Below, piece by piece: positions 36,211 through 44,642 of a stretch of 64,000 nucleotides of DNA. This stretch comes from JBCCGR01 sp039029195 (lineage in GTDB: Bacteria > Pseudomonadota > Alphaproteobacteria > Rhizobiales > Rhizobiaceae), in contig JBCCGR010000002.1 of assembly GCA_039029195.1 (NCBI GenBank), positions 1 through 64,000 on the forward strand, read 5' to 3'. The notes under the pieces are model-generated. The model worked only from the letters and a program-made list of their open reading frames with translations. It was not told the DNA's origin and searched no databases. The number at the start of each line of letters is the position of its first letter. The first letter of the stretch is position 1. The translations under genes were made by a program, and so were the position numbers.

Positions 36211-37170
36211 TCACGCTTCGCCACGCTGGCGTTCGCGCAAGCGCAGCCAGCTCTTGATGAAATAGTTCGACAGCAGATAGGTGATCGCCCACAGGATCAT
36301 CAGCAGCGCGGCCGAGCGGCCCACATTGGTGGACTGGAAGAAATTCAAATAGGCCTCAACCTGAAACACGGTGAGCTTGTCGCCCGGACCGCCCTGGGTC
36401 ATGGCGTAGATGATGTCGAATTGCTGAATGCTCTCGATCACCCGGAACAGAACCGCCGTCAGCAGGAATGGTGTCAGCATCGGCAAGGTGATGCGCCAGA
36501 ACACAAACCATCGCGGAACGCCATCGAGCGCTGCCGCTTCAAAGGGTTGCTGCGGCAGGGATCGCAAGCCCGCAAGCAACAGGATCATGATGAACGGGGT
36601 GTAGACCCACACATCCACCAGAACGACCGTGAACATGGCGCTGGATGGGGCCGATGCCCAGCGAAAATCTTCAATGCCAATAAGCGTTGCAAAGTAGCTC
36701 AAAATGCCGAAGCCGGGATTGGTCATCAGCTTCCACATGAGCGACGCCAGTGCCGGGGCGGTCATCAGCGGCATCAGCAGCATGATCGATACGAAATTGT
36801 TGAATTTCGTGCGCTTCTGCAAAAGCATGGCGATGCCCAGCCCCAGCAGCAATTCAATGCCAACCGTCAGGAAGGCGTAGGTCAGCGAGACCTTCAGCGT
36901 GTTCCAGAAGGCCGGGTCGGACAGGAAATTGATGTAGTTGTCACCCCAGTTCCACTTGCGCGCCCAGGGTTGGGAAAGTCGATAGCGTTGCAGGGAATAG
37001 GCAACGGCGGTGAAGAACGGGATCAGAATGCCAATACAGGCGAGCAGTGCCGGAAGGCTCAGCAGGTAGGGAAGCGCCTTGCGTCCAACGCGAAACCGCC
37101 GACGTGGCAAACCGCTTGGTTGGCCACCAGGGGAAGCATCGGGTGAGGTGCTGAGCGTTGCGTCGGTCAT
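36211..37170 (-). CDS. carbohydrate ABC transporter permease (MalF type)
   Basis: The 319-residue protein has a cytoplasmic N-terminus, six membrane segments and a normal EAA loop (PFEAAALDGVPRWFVFWRITLP). It pairs with the MalG-type protein to form the channel of the polyol importer. A 154-base gap containing a hairpin separates it from the binding-protein gene upstream. Confidence 0.9.
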   Translation of the reverse strand: MTDATLSTSPDASPGGQPSGLPRRRFRVGRKALPYLLSLPALLACIGILIPFFTAVAYSLQRYRLSQPWARKWNWGDNYINFLSDPAFWNTLKVSLTYAFLTVGIELLLGLGIAMLLQKRTKFNNFVSIMLLMPLMTAPALASLMWKLMTNPGFGILSYFATLIGIEDFRWASAPSSAMFTVVLVDVWVYTPFIMILLLAGLRSLPQQPFEAAALDGVPRWFVFWRITLPMLTPFLLTAVLFRVIESIQQFDIIYAMTQGGPGDKLTVFQVEAYLNFFQSTNVGRSAALLMILWAITYLLSNYFIKSWLRLRERQRGEA

Positions 37171-37280
37171 TTCAGCTCTGATTTTGGATGCGATTCTGGA
37201 AATTGGTCAAATGGGCATCGCAGCACCTGCCCATTGGCAGCGCTGATGATCGCTTTCAATCCCAACAAAGTGCGGGGAAC

Positions 37281-37309
37281 GGGGCCGCATGTCTGCGACC
37301 CCGATGCGG
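37281..37309 (-). terminator. hairpin after binding-protein gene (attenuator candidate)
   Basis: Two overlapping stems are possible in this spot: CCGCAT at 37285-37290 with ATGCGG at 37304-37309, and GGGG/CGCA at 37281-37289 with TGCG/CCCC at 37294-37302. They lie 16-44 bases downstream of the binding-protein stop and before the permease genes. As at 16364-16387 in the related operon, the likely effect is to leave more binding-protein message than downstream message. Confidence 0.5.
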
Positions 37310-37324
37310 TCTTGCCCGGGAGAA

Positions 37325-38767
37325 TTAGCCTAGACCGGCATCTTTCAACTGGCGATCGACACTTGCCGCCAACTGATCGAGACCCTCATCAACAGGCACC
37401 TCTTTCGCCACCATCTTCTGGAGCGTCGCCGCCCACTCGGTGGTGAGGTCGAAGAACAGAGGCTGAGCGGTGAAGTGGATCTTCGCACCAGGTGCGGAAA
37501 CATCATGCATTTCCACATAGCCTGGATAGCTCTTGTTCAGACGCTCACGGAACATTTCGTCTGCCCAGACCGATTTGCGGACAGGGTTGACGAAGTCCAT
37601 CTTGGTGGCGCCGAACAGACCATGCTCGGGGCCTGACGCCCATTGCAGGAAGTACCATGTGGCATCTTTCTGCTTGGAGAAGGACGACATGGCGAGCGAC
37701 CAGATCCAGATGTTTGGCGTTGGTGCCTTGGATTCCGGATTGGCTGAGAACGGCGCATAGGCCAGCTTGCCGGCCATGGCATTGTCGCCACCATTCATGA
37801 AGTAACCCAGAATGTCCGCATCATAAATCATGGCGGACTTGCCCGCACCCAGATCCGTGCCAACCTGATACCAGGTGTGGGTCGACCAGTCCGGCGCACC
37901 GGATTCCTGGATCATCTGTACCCACTGGCTGTGGAACTTCTTCGACACATCCGTGTTCATGGCAGCTGAAAGTTTGCCGTCTGCAGAGACGTTGAGGTCT
38001 TTCTGGCCAAAGTTGGCATAGCCGGACAGGAAGCCCGGATGGATCGTCGCCCACGAGCGCGAACCGCGAACGCCAATGCCGTAGCCGCCATCCATGGCTT
38101 TTTTGCCGGCTGCAGCGGTTGCCACCAGCTCGTCCATGTTGGTTGGAACGCTCAGGCCAGCCTTTTTGAACACGTCGGCATTGTACGCCAGATTGTTCTG
38201 CTCATAGCCCCACGGAATGCACCATTGCTTTGCGTCGGCGGAACCAAGTTCGCCACCAGGCTTGCCATTCCACGCACAGGATGACCGCACGCCTTCGAGC
38301 ATATCTTCCCAATTGTAGTTCGGGTTGGTCTTGGACGCGTCACCGATCCACTGGGAGAGGTCTTCAACCCAGCCTGCCGGACCATAGGTCCATGTCATGT
38401 AGGCACCTGTCATGAACGCATCATATTCAGACGAGCTGGATGACAGGGCAGCAGTCACCTTGTCGAAGTAAACATCTTCGGGGAAGACGTCATACTGAAC
38501 ATCCATGCCGGTGAGGCTCTTGAAGTTCTCAAGATTGGCAATCATCGCATCGGTGTAGGGATGCTTGTTCAGCAGCAGTTTGACCGTCTTGCCGGAGTGC
38601 TTTTTCCAGTCAAAGTCTGCCGCCAGGGCGTTGGTCTGCGCCATGTTCACCAGCGTGCCCGCCGTCGCGGCAGTCACACCCATTGTGCCCAGGCCCTTGA
38701 TCAACGAGCGTCGACTCATTTTGCCTTTCACAAAGGCATCAATGAGCGCTTTTTCTTTCTCGTACAT
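37325..38767 (-). CDS. polyol ABC transporter substrate-binding protein, Tat signal
   Basis: The 480-residue protein starts at ATG 38767, seven to twelve bases after GGAGGAGA; a TTG start five codons upstream is less likely. The leader has KGKMSRRSLIKGLGTMG followed by a hydrophobic run ending near residue 49, which is a twin-arginine signal. The mature part is a family 1 sugar-binding protein. It should capture the substrate in the periplasm for the permeases at 35344-37170. Its leader and gene neighbourhood resemble the 16401-17894 system, but this operon has the conventional binding protein-permease-permease-ATPase order. Confidence 0.88.
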   Translation of the reverse strand: MYEKEKALIDAFVKGKMSRRSLIKGLGTMGVTAATAGTLVNMAQTNALAADFDWKKHSGKTVKLLLNKHPYTDAMIANLENFKSLTGMDVQYDVFPEDVYFDKVTAALSSSSSEYDAFMTGAYMTWTYGPAGWVEDLSQWIGDASKTNPNYNWEDMLEGVRSSCAWNGKPGGELGSADAKQWCIPWGYEQNNLAYNADVFKKAGLSVPTNMDELVATAAAGKKAMDGGYGIGVRGSRSWATIHPGFLSGYANFGQKDLNVSADGKLSAAMNTDVSKKFHSQWVQMIQESGAPDWSTHTWYQVGTDLGAGKSAMIYDADILGYFMNGGDNAMAGKLAYAPFSANPESKAPTPNIWIWSLAMSSFSKQKDATWYFLQWASGPEHGLFGATKMDFVNPVRKSVWADEMFRERLNKSYPGYVEMHDVSAPGAKIHFTAQPLFFDLTTEWAATLQKMVAKEVPVDEGLDQLAASVDRQLKDAGLG

Positions 38768-38794
38768 TTCAGTCTCCTCCAAATGTCTCTTCGT

Positions 38795-39760
38795 TCAAAG
38801 AGAGTCCTCTTCAACAAGCGCATGTGCCGTGCACTCATCAGTGATGAGGCCGCTGAGGCGACGACTCATCAAGGCAGACCGGATGGCACAGGTCTTCTCC
38901 TTACCGCCGGCAATCGCGACGATTCTTTTGTTTTCAAGCTGGTCCAGATCAAGCGACAGGGTGCGCGCGGTGAGGGGCGTTTCCACAAAATCGCCCTCGT
39001 CGTTGAAGAAGTAACCCAGCACTTCCCCCACACCGCCGAGGCGACGCACTTCGTCGATTTCCTGCCTCTCCACCATGCCGGAAGAGACAAGCTGGGCTTC
39101 ATATTCTGCCGCACCAATGCCCACAATCATGAGGCTCGAACTTGCAGCAATTTCCAGCACATCCCGCACGCCGCGCTGCGCAAGCAGCACTTCGCGGTCT
39201 CCGGCGGTGTTGGCAAAAAACGGAACCGGCATAACAAAGGCTTCCGCATTCGTTTTGGCCGCCAGCCGGTGCATCACATCGTGCGGATTGGCTGCATAGT
39301 TGCGCGTGAGCCCACCCAGAAGGGAGACGAATTTCACGGCGTCAGCATCCATTCTTGGCAGGTTTTCAACCGCCGTAGCCAGCGTTCGGCCATGCCCGAT
39401 GCCGATCACATCGCCCTTGGAGGCTTCGATCTCCCGCTGCAGGAAGGTGGCGCCCGCGTGCCCCAGCGCAATGAGTGGCAGGCCGGTTTCATGCAGATCG
39501 GGAACAACCTGACAATAGGTGAGCCCGAACCGGTCCATGATCTTGCGCTCAAGCCCAACGCACTCGGCCACATCACCGTCAATGGCGACCTTCACCACGC
39601 CCATACGGTTGGCCTTGGTGATCAAGCGATGGGCTTTCACACCCGGAACGCCCAGATGCCTGGCCACGTCGGCCTGGGTCATCCCCGCTGCATAATGCAG
39701 CCAGGCTGCCCGAACGGACAGGCTGTCGTCACCGGAGCGATCGATCGATGTGCGGGACAA
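38795..39760 (-). CDS. eryD: EryD-like SorC-type transcriptional regulator
   Basis: The 321-residue protein has a helix-turn-helix (MTQADVARHLGVPGVKAHRLI, about 28-48) and a sensing domain with IGIGHGRTLATAV, a LLGGLTRN loop and YFFNDEGDFVETPL. It resembles EryD, the repressor of Brucella and rhizobial erythritol genes that responds to the substrate or its phosphate. The only start that includes the full N-terminus is TTG at 39760, with poor ribosome binding; poor translation would suit a repressor. It is the first gene of the long operon and a palindrome upstream is a likely operator. Confidence 0.78.
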   Translation of the reverse strand: MSRTSIDRSGDDSLSVRAAWLHYAAGMTQADVARHLGVPGVKAHRLITKANRMGVVKVAIDGDVAECVGLERKIMDRFGLTYCQVVPDLHETGLPLIALGHAGATFLQREIEASKGDVIGIGHGRTLATAVENLPRMDADAVKFVSLLGGLTRNYAANPHDVMHRLAAKTNAEAFVMPVPFFANTAGDREVLLAQRGVRDVLEIAASSSLMIVGIGAAEYEAQLVSSGMVERQEIDEVRRLGGVGEVLGYFFNDEGDFVETPLTARTLSLDLDQLENKRIVAIAGGKEKTCAIRSALMSRRLSGLITDECTAHALVEEDSL

Positions 39761-40063
39761 TGGGCACCAAAGTGAATTAAATTACAGACAGTGAAAATTT
39801 TTTCACAACTACTGCGGCAAGTCAATCAACCATTGGTGGGCAATTGACCATTGAGAAGCAGTCAAGGTGATTTGATTTATCGCCGACTGGGCCTGACAGT
39901 GAGATAAATTGCTGATCTTTGAGGGAGTTGAGTGGCGATGAGTGCGTTCACACCTCACGTCTTCCCATCACGCAGGTGTCTTTGTCGGTTGAACGTCTGA
40001 TCGACACACAATGTGGAAAAATGGCGAGATTTTCGACGGAATGATCAGGTCATGCCCGATTGG
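39761..40063. promoter_or_regulatory. upstream region of the polyol operon with a perfect palindrome
   Basis: GTGAAAA-TT-TTTTCAC at 39791-39806 is a perfect 7+2+7 inverted repeat 31-46 bases upstream of the regulator start, a good position for an autoregulatory operator. Further upstream (around 39822-39858) are repeated CCATTG words within TCAACCATTGG and TTGACCATTGA. The remaining part up to the LuxR gene at 40064 contains no gene that I can support. Confidence 0.55.
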
Positions 40064-40792
40064 TCAGATCAGCCCTGCCCTCAGCGCCTGCACAGCCGCA
40101 TGATGCTTGCTCGTGCAGCCAAGCTTTTGAGCCGCGGTCGATGCATGGCGATTAACGGTAAAGACGGAAAGCCCAAGAAGATCGGCGACATCGTCTGCCG
40201 TTTTCCCTTCTAGGGTCCACAGCAAACACTCTTTCTCCCGCAGGGTGAGTTCAGCGGGCGGGTTGCTGAGCTCCATCCTGGAGAGCGTGTCAGAAACAAT
40301 CAGATCGTGAGTGTCAAACGCCGCCTGAAACAAGCGCTCCTGTTCTCCGGTCACCACGTCCCTCAAGTGCTTCTGATCAGAAGACACCACATTGAACGTG
40401 CCAATTTCACCGTGTGCACCTCGCACAGGAATGCAGAGCCCGTTCATGATGCTGAAGGCCCGTGCCTCGTGAAACACCGTGCGCTGCTGCTTGCGATAGC
40501 CACGCAAAAACCGGCCATGGCCCCAGAAGAAGGGCCGGGTGGAATTTCGCGTCAACTCACAAACGGGGTCCAGATTGATGTATTGGCGAACTGTGTATCG
40601 CTCGATCCACTCATCCGGATAGGTGGTGTGCAATTCAGGGTCGAGTTCGGGAAAGAGCCCGGCCGGCATTTTGACAATGCCATAGGAAAAGTGATCCAGC
40701 GCCAGATCAGCACGCAACTGGTCCATGCGGTGAACCACGTCGTCGGCGGTGTCATTTTCGCCGTAATAGCTCTGCCGGAACCAGGTGTTCAA
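40064..40792 (-). CDS. LuxR-family regulator with autoinducer-binding domain
   Basis: The 242-residue protein has an N-terminal autoinducer-binding domain and a C-terminal LuxR helix-turn-helix (LTLREKECLLWTLEGKTADDVADLLGLS...). The residues that contact acyl-homoserine lactone in TraR (Trp57, Tyr61, Asp70, Pro71, Trp85) have counterparts at Trp62, Tyr66, Asp75, Pro76 and Trp90, each shifted by five. No LuxI synthase is visible in the window, so it may be a solo receptor or pair with a synthase elsewhere. It is divergent from the Liv operon and follows the polyol operon's control region, so it could influence either one. Confidence 0.85.
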   Translation of the reverse strand: MNTWFRQSYYGENDTADDVVHRMDQLRADLALDHFSYGIVKMPAGLFPELDPELHTTYPDEWIERYTVRQYINLDPVCELTRNSTRPFFWGHGRFLRGYRKQQRTVFHEARAFSIMNGLCIPVRGAHGEIGTFNVVSSDQKHLRDVVTGEQERLFQAAFDTHDLIVSDTLSRMELSNPPAELTLREKECLLWTLEGKTADDVADLLGLSVFTVNRHASTAAQKLGCTSKHHAAVQALRAGLI

Positions 40793-40970
40793 ACTCTCCT
40801 CCGTACGCCTGTCAAAACTTCATTCCACCCCACAAAGTTCATGGGCGGATTGCACGGACGCTTCATTTTAGCGACTGGTGCAAAAAACGCCAAACCTTTG
40901 CAATTGTGCGTCATGGGCACATGAACAATCATCCGCGCCGAACAAAACCCCATGTTTGGAGGATTGGCAA
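40793..40970. promoter_or_regulatory. divergent luxR/liv control region
   Basis: The gap contains TGGTGCAAAAAACGCCAAA at 40876-40894. Read on the other strand it is TTTGGCGTTTTTTGCACCA, which matches the TTTGGC half of the 19-bp palindrome upstream of the PQQ operon, but the second half is imperfect and spaced two bases further. It may be a weaker site for the same regulator. GGAGG at about 40958 is the ribosome binding site for the binding-protein gene. Confidence 0.4.
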
Positions 40971-42203
40971 ATGGGTAGAACCCTGAAGCTGCTGCTGGCG
41001 GCGATGATTGTAACCATAGGCGCATCATTTTCAGCCTATGCCGACGTTGTAAAAATCGGCGTCCTGGCGCCGTTGACCGGGCCGACAGCCTCTGACGGTG
41101 AAGAATTTGTTCGCGGCGTGAATCTCGCCGTGAAAGAAGCGAACGCAAACGGGGGCGTTGCGGGGCACACATTCGAGGTGGTTACGGCCGATGTGATCGA
41201 CCATTCCGCCGCGAATGTGTCGGCGGCCGCAGAACGTCTCCTGTCAACCGATGGCGTCCATGTCATCCTGACCGGATATGCCAGCCTTTCCATGTTTGAA
41301 GTGGAACTGATGGCCGAAGCCAACATGCCCTACATACCGGCAGGCCCTTCACCGGGCTTTGCAGCGATCGTTTCCAAAGACCCGGATGCCTTCAACTGCT
41401 GCTGGTCGTTCACCGCAGACTTCAAAGGCTATGAAACCGACGTGACCCCCACGCTGGAAGCGCTGGCGGCGGCTGGTCACTTCAAAATGGAGAAGAAAAC
41501 TGTCGCGATCATCTCCTCCGACAATCCTTATTCGAAAACGATTTCCGAAGGCATGAAGGTCGCCTTCAAGGCTGCAGGATGGACCATCACCACCGATGAG
41601 CTTGTGCCGTTCGGACCGGTGAGCGACTGGAGACCAATCCTTGCGAAGGTTCGCGAAAATCCACCTGAAGTCGTGATCAACACCGACTATATCCCATCGA
41701 ACGCGGCACTCTTCACCAACCAGTTCCGGGAAAATCCGACCAACTCCGTGGTGTTTCTTCAATATGCGCCTTTGGTTCCGGAATTCGTAAAACTCACTGG
41801 CGAGAAGTCCAACGGCATCCTCTACAACGCCATTGGCGCCACGCTGAATGTGGACAGTCATCCGGTGGGTCAGGAAGCGTCGAAGAAATATGAGGCGGAG
41901 TACGGAGTGGCTTCGGGTGCCTATGGCCCCGGCCTATACGACATGACGAAAGTCTATTTCGAAGCGCTGGCCAAGGTGGGCGATCCAACCGATCACACTG
42001 CAATCGGCAAAGCCATTGGAGAAACCAAGCGACCGGTTGTTTCTGGGCATCTGGAGTTCGATCCAAAAACCCATGTGGCACGTCAGAGTGACGACCATAT
42101 ACCCGTGACGTTCTTTCAGCTTCAGGACGGCAAAGGTGTCATGATCTCCCCTGAGAAATACAAGAACGGGACATTCAAGACGCCTTTCTGGATGACCAAG
42201 TAA
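40971..42203 (+). CDS. Liv-type ABC transporter substrate-binding protein
   Basis: The 410-residue protein from ATG 40971 has a Sec signal peptide ending near ASFSAYA and a mature part beginning VVKIGVLAPLTGPTASDGEEFVRG, the standard opening of LivK-like (type 1 periplasmic) binding proteins. Such proteins bind amino acids, amides, aromatic acids, urea or alcohol-derived compounds. It is the first gene of a Liv operon (binding protein, LivG, LivF, LivH, LivM). Ligand cannot be read from sequence, but the adjacent PQQ dehydrogenase and acyl-CoA synthetase suggest a carbon source rather than leucine. Confidence 0.85.
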   Translation: MGRTLKLLLAAMIVTIGASFSAYADVVKIGVLAPLTGPTASDGEEFVRGVNLAVKEANANGGVAGHTFEVVTADVIDHSAANVSAAAERLLSTDGVHVILTGYASLSMFEVELMAEANMPYIPAGPSPGFAAIVSKDPDAFNCCWSFTADFKGYETDVTPTLEALAAAGHFKMEKKTVAIISSDNPYSKTISEGMKVAFKAAGWTITTDELVPFGPVSDWRPILAKVRENPPEVVINTDYIPSNAALFTNQFRENPTNSVVFLQYAPLVPEFVKLTGEKSNGILYNAIGATLNVDSHPVGQEASKKYEAEYGVASGAYGPGLYDMTKVYFEALAKVGDPTDHTAIGKAIGETKRPVVSGHLEFDPKTHVARQSDDHIPVTFFQLQDGKGVMISPEKYKNGTFKTPFWMTK

Positions 42204-42231
42204 GCACTTTCGAGGATCATCTTCCCGCGCC

Positions 42232-42960
42232 ATGGCAAGCCTGCTTCGTGTCAAAAATCTGACCAAGTCTTTTGGCGCCCTGCTTGCTGTCAACGACATG
42301 TCGTTCGACGTGGAGCGCGGGGAGATATTGGGAATTGCCGGGCCAAACGGGTCCGGCAAATCCACCCTGTTCAACCTGATCAGCCGTATTCCCTTTGGCG
42401 CGGATAGTGGGGAAGTCTGGTTCGAGAACAGGCGGATTGAACGGCTTTCAGATCACCGCATCACCCGTCTTGGAGTCATCCGGACCTTTCAGCGCGAGGC
42501 GGTGTTCCAGTCACTGTCCTGTATCGACAATATTCTGATTGCGATTGAACAGACGCTCGGGATACGCGGAAAGGAAGCGCTGAAGCTTGCCGATGAGGCG
42601 TCGGAAATTGTCGGATTCCCCCGCAATTTTCACAACATGTATGCCGCGACCATGCCGGTCTTCTATCAAAAGCAGCTGATGATGGCGTCTGCTGTGGCGC
42701 AGGACCCCAAAGTTCTGCTCCTCGATGAACCCGCCTCGTCGCTGGTCGATGCAGAAATCGACTGGGTGCGCGAAACCATTGTGAGGCTCAATAATCGCGG
42801 CATAACCATCCTGTTGATTGAACATGTCCTGCCGCTGCTCATGAGCGTTTCGCAGCGCCTTCTGGTGATGGAACAGGGTCAACTGATCGCGGAAGGCAAT
42901 CCGGCCGATGTGATCAAACAGCAGAACGTCATCGAAGCCTATCTGGGGAGCGCGGCATAG
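42232..42960 (+). CDS. Liv-type ABC transporter ATP-binding protein (LivG-like, altered signature)
   Basis: The 242-residue ATPase has Walker A GPNGSGKST, Walker B VLLLDEPASS and switch histidine LLIEHVLP. The signature region, which in LivG proteins reads like LPYGQQRRLEIARA, here reads MPVFYQKQLMMASA, so the conserved glycine is replaced by phenylalanine; the codons ATG CCG GTC TTC TAT CAA confirm it. That loop contacts ATP bound to the partner subunit, so ATP turnover may be asymmetric. It is co-transcribed with LivF, whose GTG start overlaps its TAG stop. Confidence 0.82.
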   Translation: MASLLRVKNLTKSFGALLAVNDMSFDVERGEILGIAGPNGSGKSTLFNLISRIPFGADSGEVWFENRRIERLSDHRITRLGVIRTFQREAVFQSLSCIDNILIAIEQTLGIRGKEALKLADEASEIVGFPRNFHNMYAATMPVFYQKQLMMASAVAQDPKVLLLDEPASSLVDAEIDWVRETIVRLNNRGITILLIEHVLPLLMSVSQRLLVMEQGQLIAEGNPADVIKQQNVIEAYLGSAA

Positions 42961-43742
42961 TGGCACCGCTTCTGGAGGTGAAGAACCTGTCGGGGGGATA
43001 CCCGCCTGTTTCGGTTTTCCGGGATGTGAGCTTTTCCGTTTCTGCCACTGAGTCGGTCGGCTTTTTCGGGCCAAACGGTCATGGAAAAACCACTCTACTC
43101 AAGACGGTTGCCGGGCTGATCGACCCGTGGGATGGCGCCATTGAGTTCGATGGGGCCCGACTGAACGCATCAGGTCGAATGGCGGCCCGCACCTCGCTCC
43201 ACTTCAATTACGATCTGATCCGCAAGCGTCGCATCAAGGCTGAGACCGTGGTGCGCGCGGGCCTGATCTATGTGGTTCAAGGCAATCTGCTGTTTCCGGA
43301 AATGACGGTCGAGGAAGTGCTGGACGTGGCGCCTTTGGCAGCGCGTGGTCGCGATGGTGTGGAGCAAATGCGGGTTCAGGTGGAGGAACTGTTTCCACGC
43401 CTGCGCCAGCGATGGTCGTCCAAGATCAGATATCTTTCCGGCGGTGAACGGCAGATGGTTTCGATCGCCGTCGGTCTGCTCGCCATGCCGCGCCTGCTCA
43501 TTCTGGATGAGCCGACTTTGGGTCTGTCACCAAAACTGCGCGGCGAATTGCTCGTTGCCATCCGCGCGATCCGCAACTCAGGAACACCGCTGATCATTGT
43601 CGATCAGAACATCGAATTTCTGGTGGGTCTGGTCGACCGGTTGTTCCTGTTTGATCACGGCACGATCACCCGTGAAATTGATGCGGCGTCCATGCCGTCC
43701 ACCGACGAAATCATGAAGCTCATGTTCGGAGATCACACATGA
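42960..43742 (+). CDS. Liv-type ABC transporter ATP-binding protein (LivF-like)
   Basis: The 260-residue protein starts with GTG at 42960, sharing one base with the LivG stop. It has Walker A GPNGHGKTT, signature YLSGGERQM and Walker B LLILDEPTLGLS, all normal. The switch position is IIVDQNIEF, in which the usual His is replaced by Gln as is common in LivF proteins. An insertion near residues 60-95 (from RMAARTSLHF to AETVVRAG) is longer than in typical LivF. It forms the ATPase pair with the LivG-like protein; its signature may compensate for the altered one there. Confidence 0.85.
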   Translation: MAPLLEVKNLSGGYPPVSVFRDVSFSVSATESVGFFGPNGHGKTTLLKTVAGLIDPWDGAIEFDGARLNASGRMAARTSLHFNYDLIRKRRIKAETVVRAGLIYVVQGNLLFPEMTVEEVLDVAPLAARGRDGVEQMRVQVEELFPRLRQRWSSKIRYLSGGERQMVSIAVGLLAMPRLLILDEPTLGLSPKLRGELLVAIRAIRNSGTPLIIVDQNIEFLVGLVDRLFLFDHGTITREIDAASMPSTDEIMKLMFGDHT

Positions 43743-44629
43743 TTTCGCTTGATACTTTCATGTTCGTGCTTGCGTCGGGCATCTTGCTTGGCGGTCTTTA
43801 CGCCTTGATGGCGACTGGCCTTGCCGTGGTCTGGACAACGCTCGGTGTTTTCAACTTTGCCCATGGCGTGTTCGTGGCGCTGGGCGCCTATATCGCCTGG
43901 CAGGTGAGCCAGAGCATCAGCGGGGGTCTTGGGTTTCTGCTCTCGGCTGCTGTGGCGGTTGTGATCATGTTCGCGGTTGGGTTCGTTCTCCACTATGTGG
44001 TGATCAAACCCTTCGAGAAGAACGCCAATCTCGTCATTCTCGCGGTCATAACCACATTGGCAGCTGCGTCGATTATCGAAAGCGGCATGCTGCTGACCTG
44101 GGGACCGCGCGACAAGCAGATCGAACCACCAATCACTGGCAAGGTCTCGCTCTTTGGCGCCAACATCAACCTGTTCGATATAGTGGCGCTGGTTGCGGCC
44201 CTTGTGGCCCTCCTGTTGTTGGCACTCTTCCTGAGGCGAACGACGCTGGGCCGTGCCATGCGCGCAGCAGCCCAAAACCGCGAAGCTGCCGAGCTCATGG
44301 GATTGAACGTCTCCAGACTGTTTGCGGTTACTCTCGGGCTTGCAGCAGCATCGGCAGCGCTAGCGGGCATCTTCATCGGCTCCATCCGCTTTATCAATCC
44401 GGCCTTTGGCGCCGACCCGTTGATGAAGTCACTGGTTATTGTGATTCTGGGCGGCGTGGCCCGCTTCACCAGCCCCATTTATGCCGCCTTCATCGTCGGT
44501 GTGGCTGAAGCCTTTTCGACCTATTTTCTGGGTCTTTACTGGTCGCCGGCGGTGCTCTTTGCCATGATGATCGGCGTCCTCCTGATCAAGCCGGAAGGCT
44601 TGTTCGGGTTCCGCTCGAAGACGTTGTAG
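43739..44629 (+). CDS. Liv-type ABC transporter permease (LivH-like)
   Basis: The 296-residue membrane protein shows the LivH pattern of eight or so helices, with GVFNFAHGVFVALGAYIA near residue 36 and the cytoplasmic segment GRAMRAAAQNREAAELMGLNV that contacts the ATPases. Its start overlaps the LivF stop (ATGA). It pairs with the permease part of the next gene product. Confidence 0.9.
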   Translation: MISLDTFMFVLASGILLGGLYALMATGLAVVWTTLGVFNFAHGVFVALGAYIAWQVSQSISGGLGFLLSAAVAVVIMFAVGFVLHYVVIKPFEKNANLVILAVITTLAAASIIESGMLLTWGPRDKQIEPPITGKVSLFGANINLFDIVALVAALVALLLLALFLRRTTLGRAMRAAAQNREAAELMGLNVSRLFAVTLGLAAASAALAGIFIGSIRFINPAFGADPLMKSLVIVILGGVARFTSPIYAAFIVGVAEAFSTYFLGLYWSPAVLFAMMIGVLLIKPEGLFGFRSKTL

Positions 44630-44642
44630 CAGGGCTGGACGC

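Noticed and set aside
38561..39775. Open frame of 404 codons on the plus strand opposite the binding-protein and EryD-like genes
   Set aside because: It crosses two clear minus-strand genes and their gap, has no ribosome binding site or domain, and the minus-strand products carry strong motifs.
40876..40894. Full member of the TTGG-N9-CCAA operator group before the Liv operon
   Set aside because: Only one half site is good and the other is displaced to an 11-base spacing; it is listed only as a weak relative.
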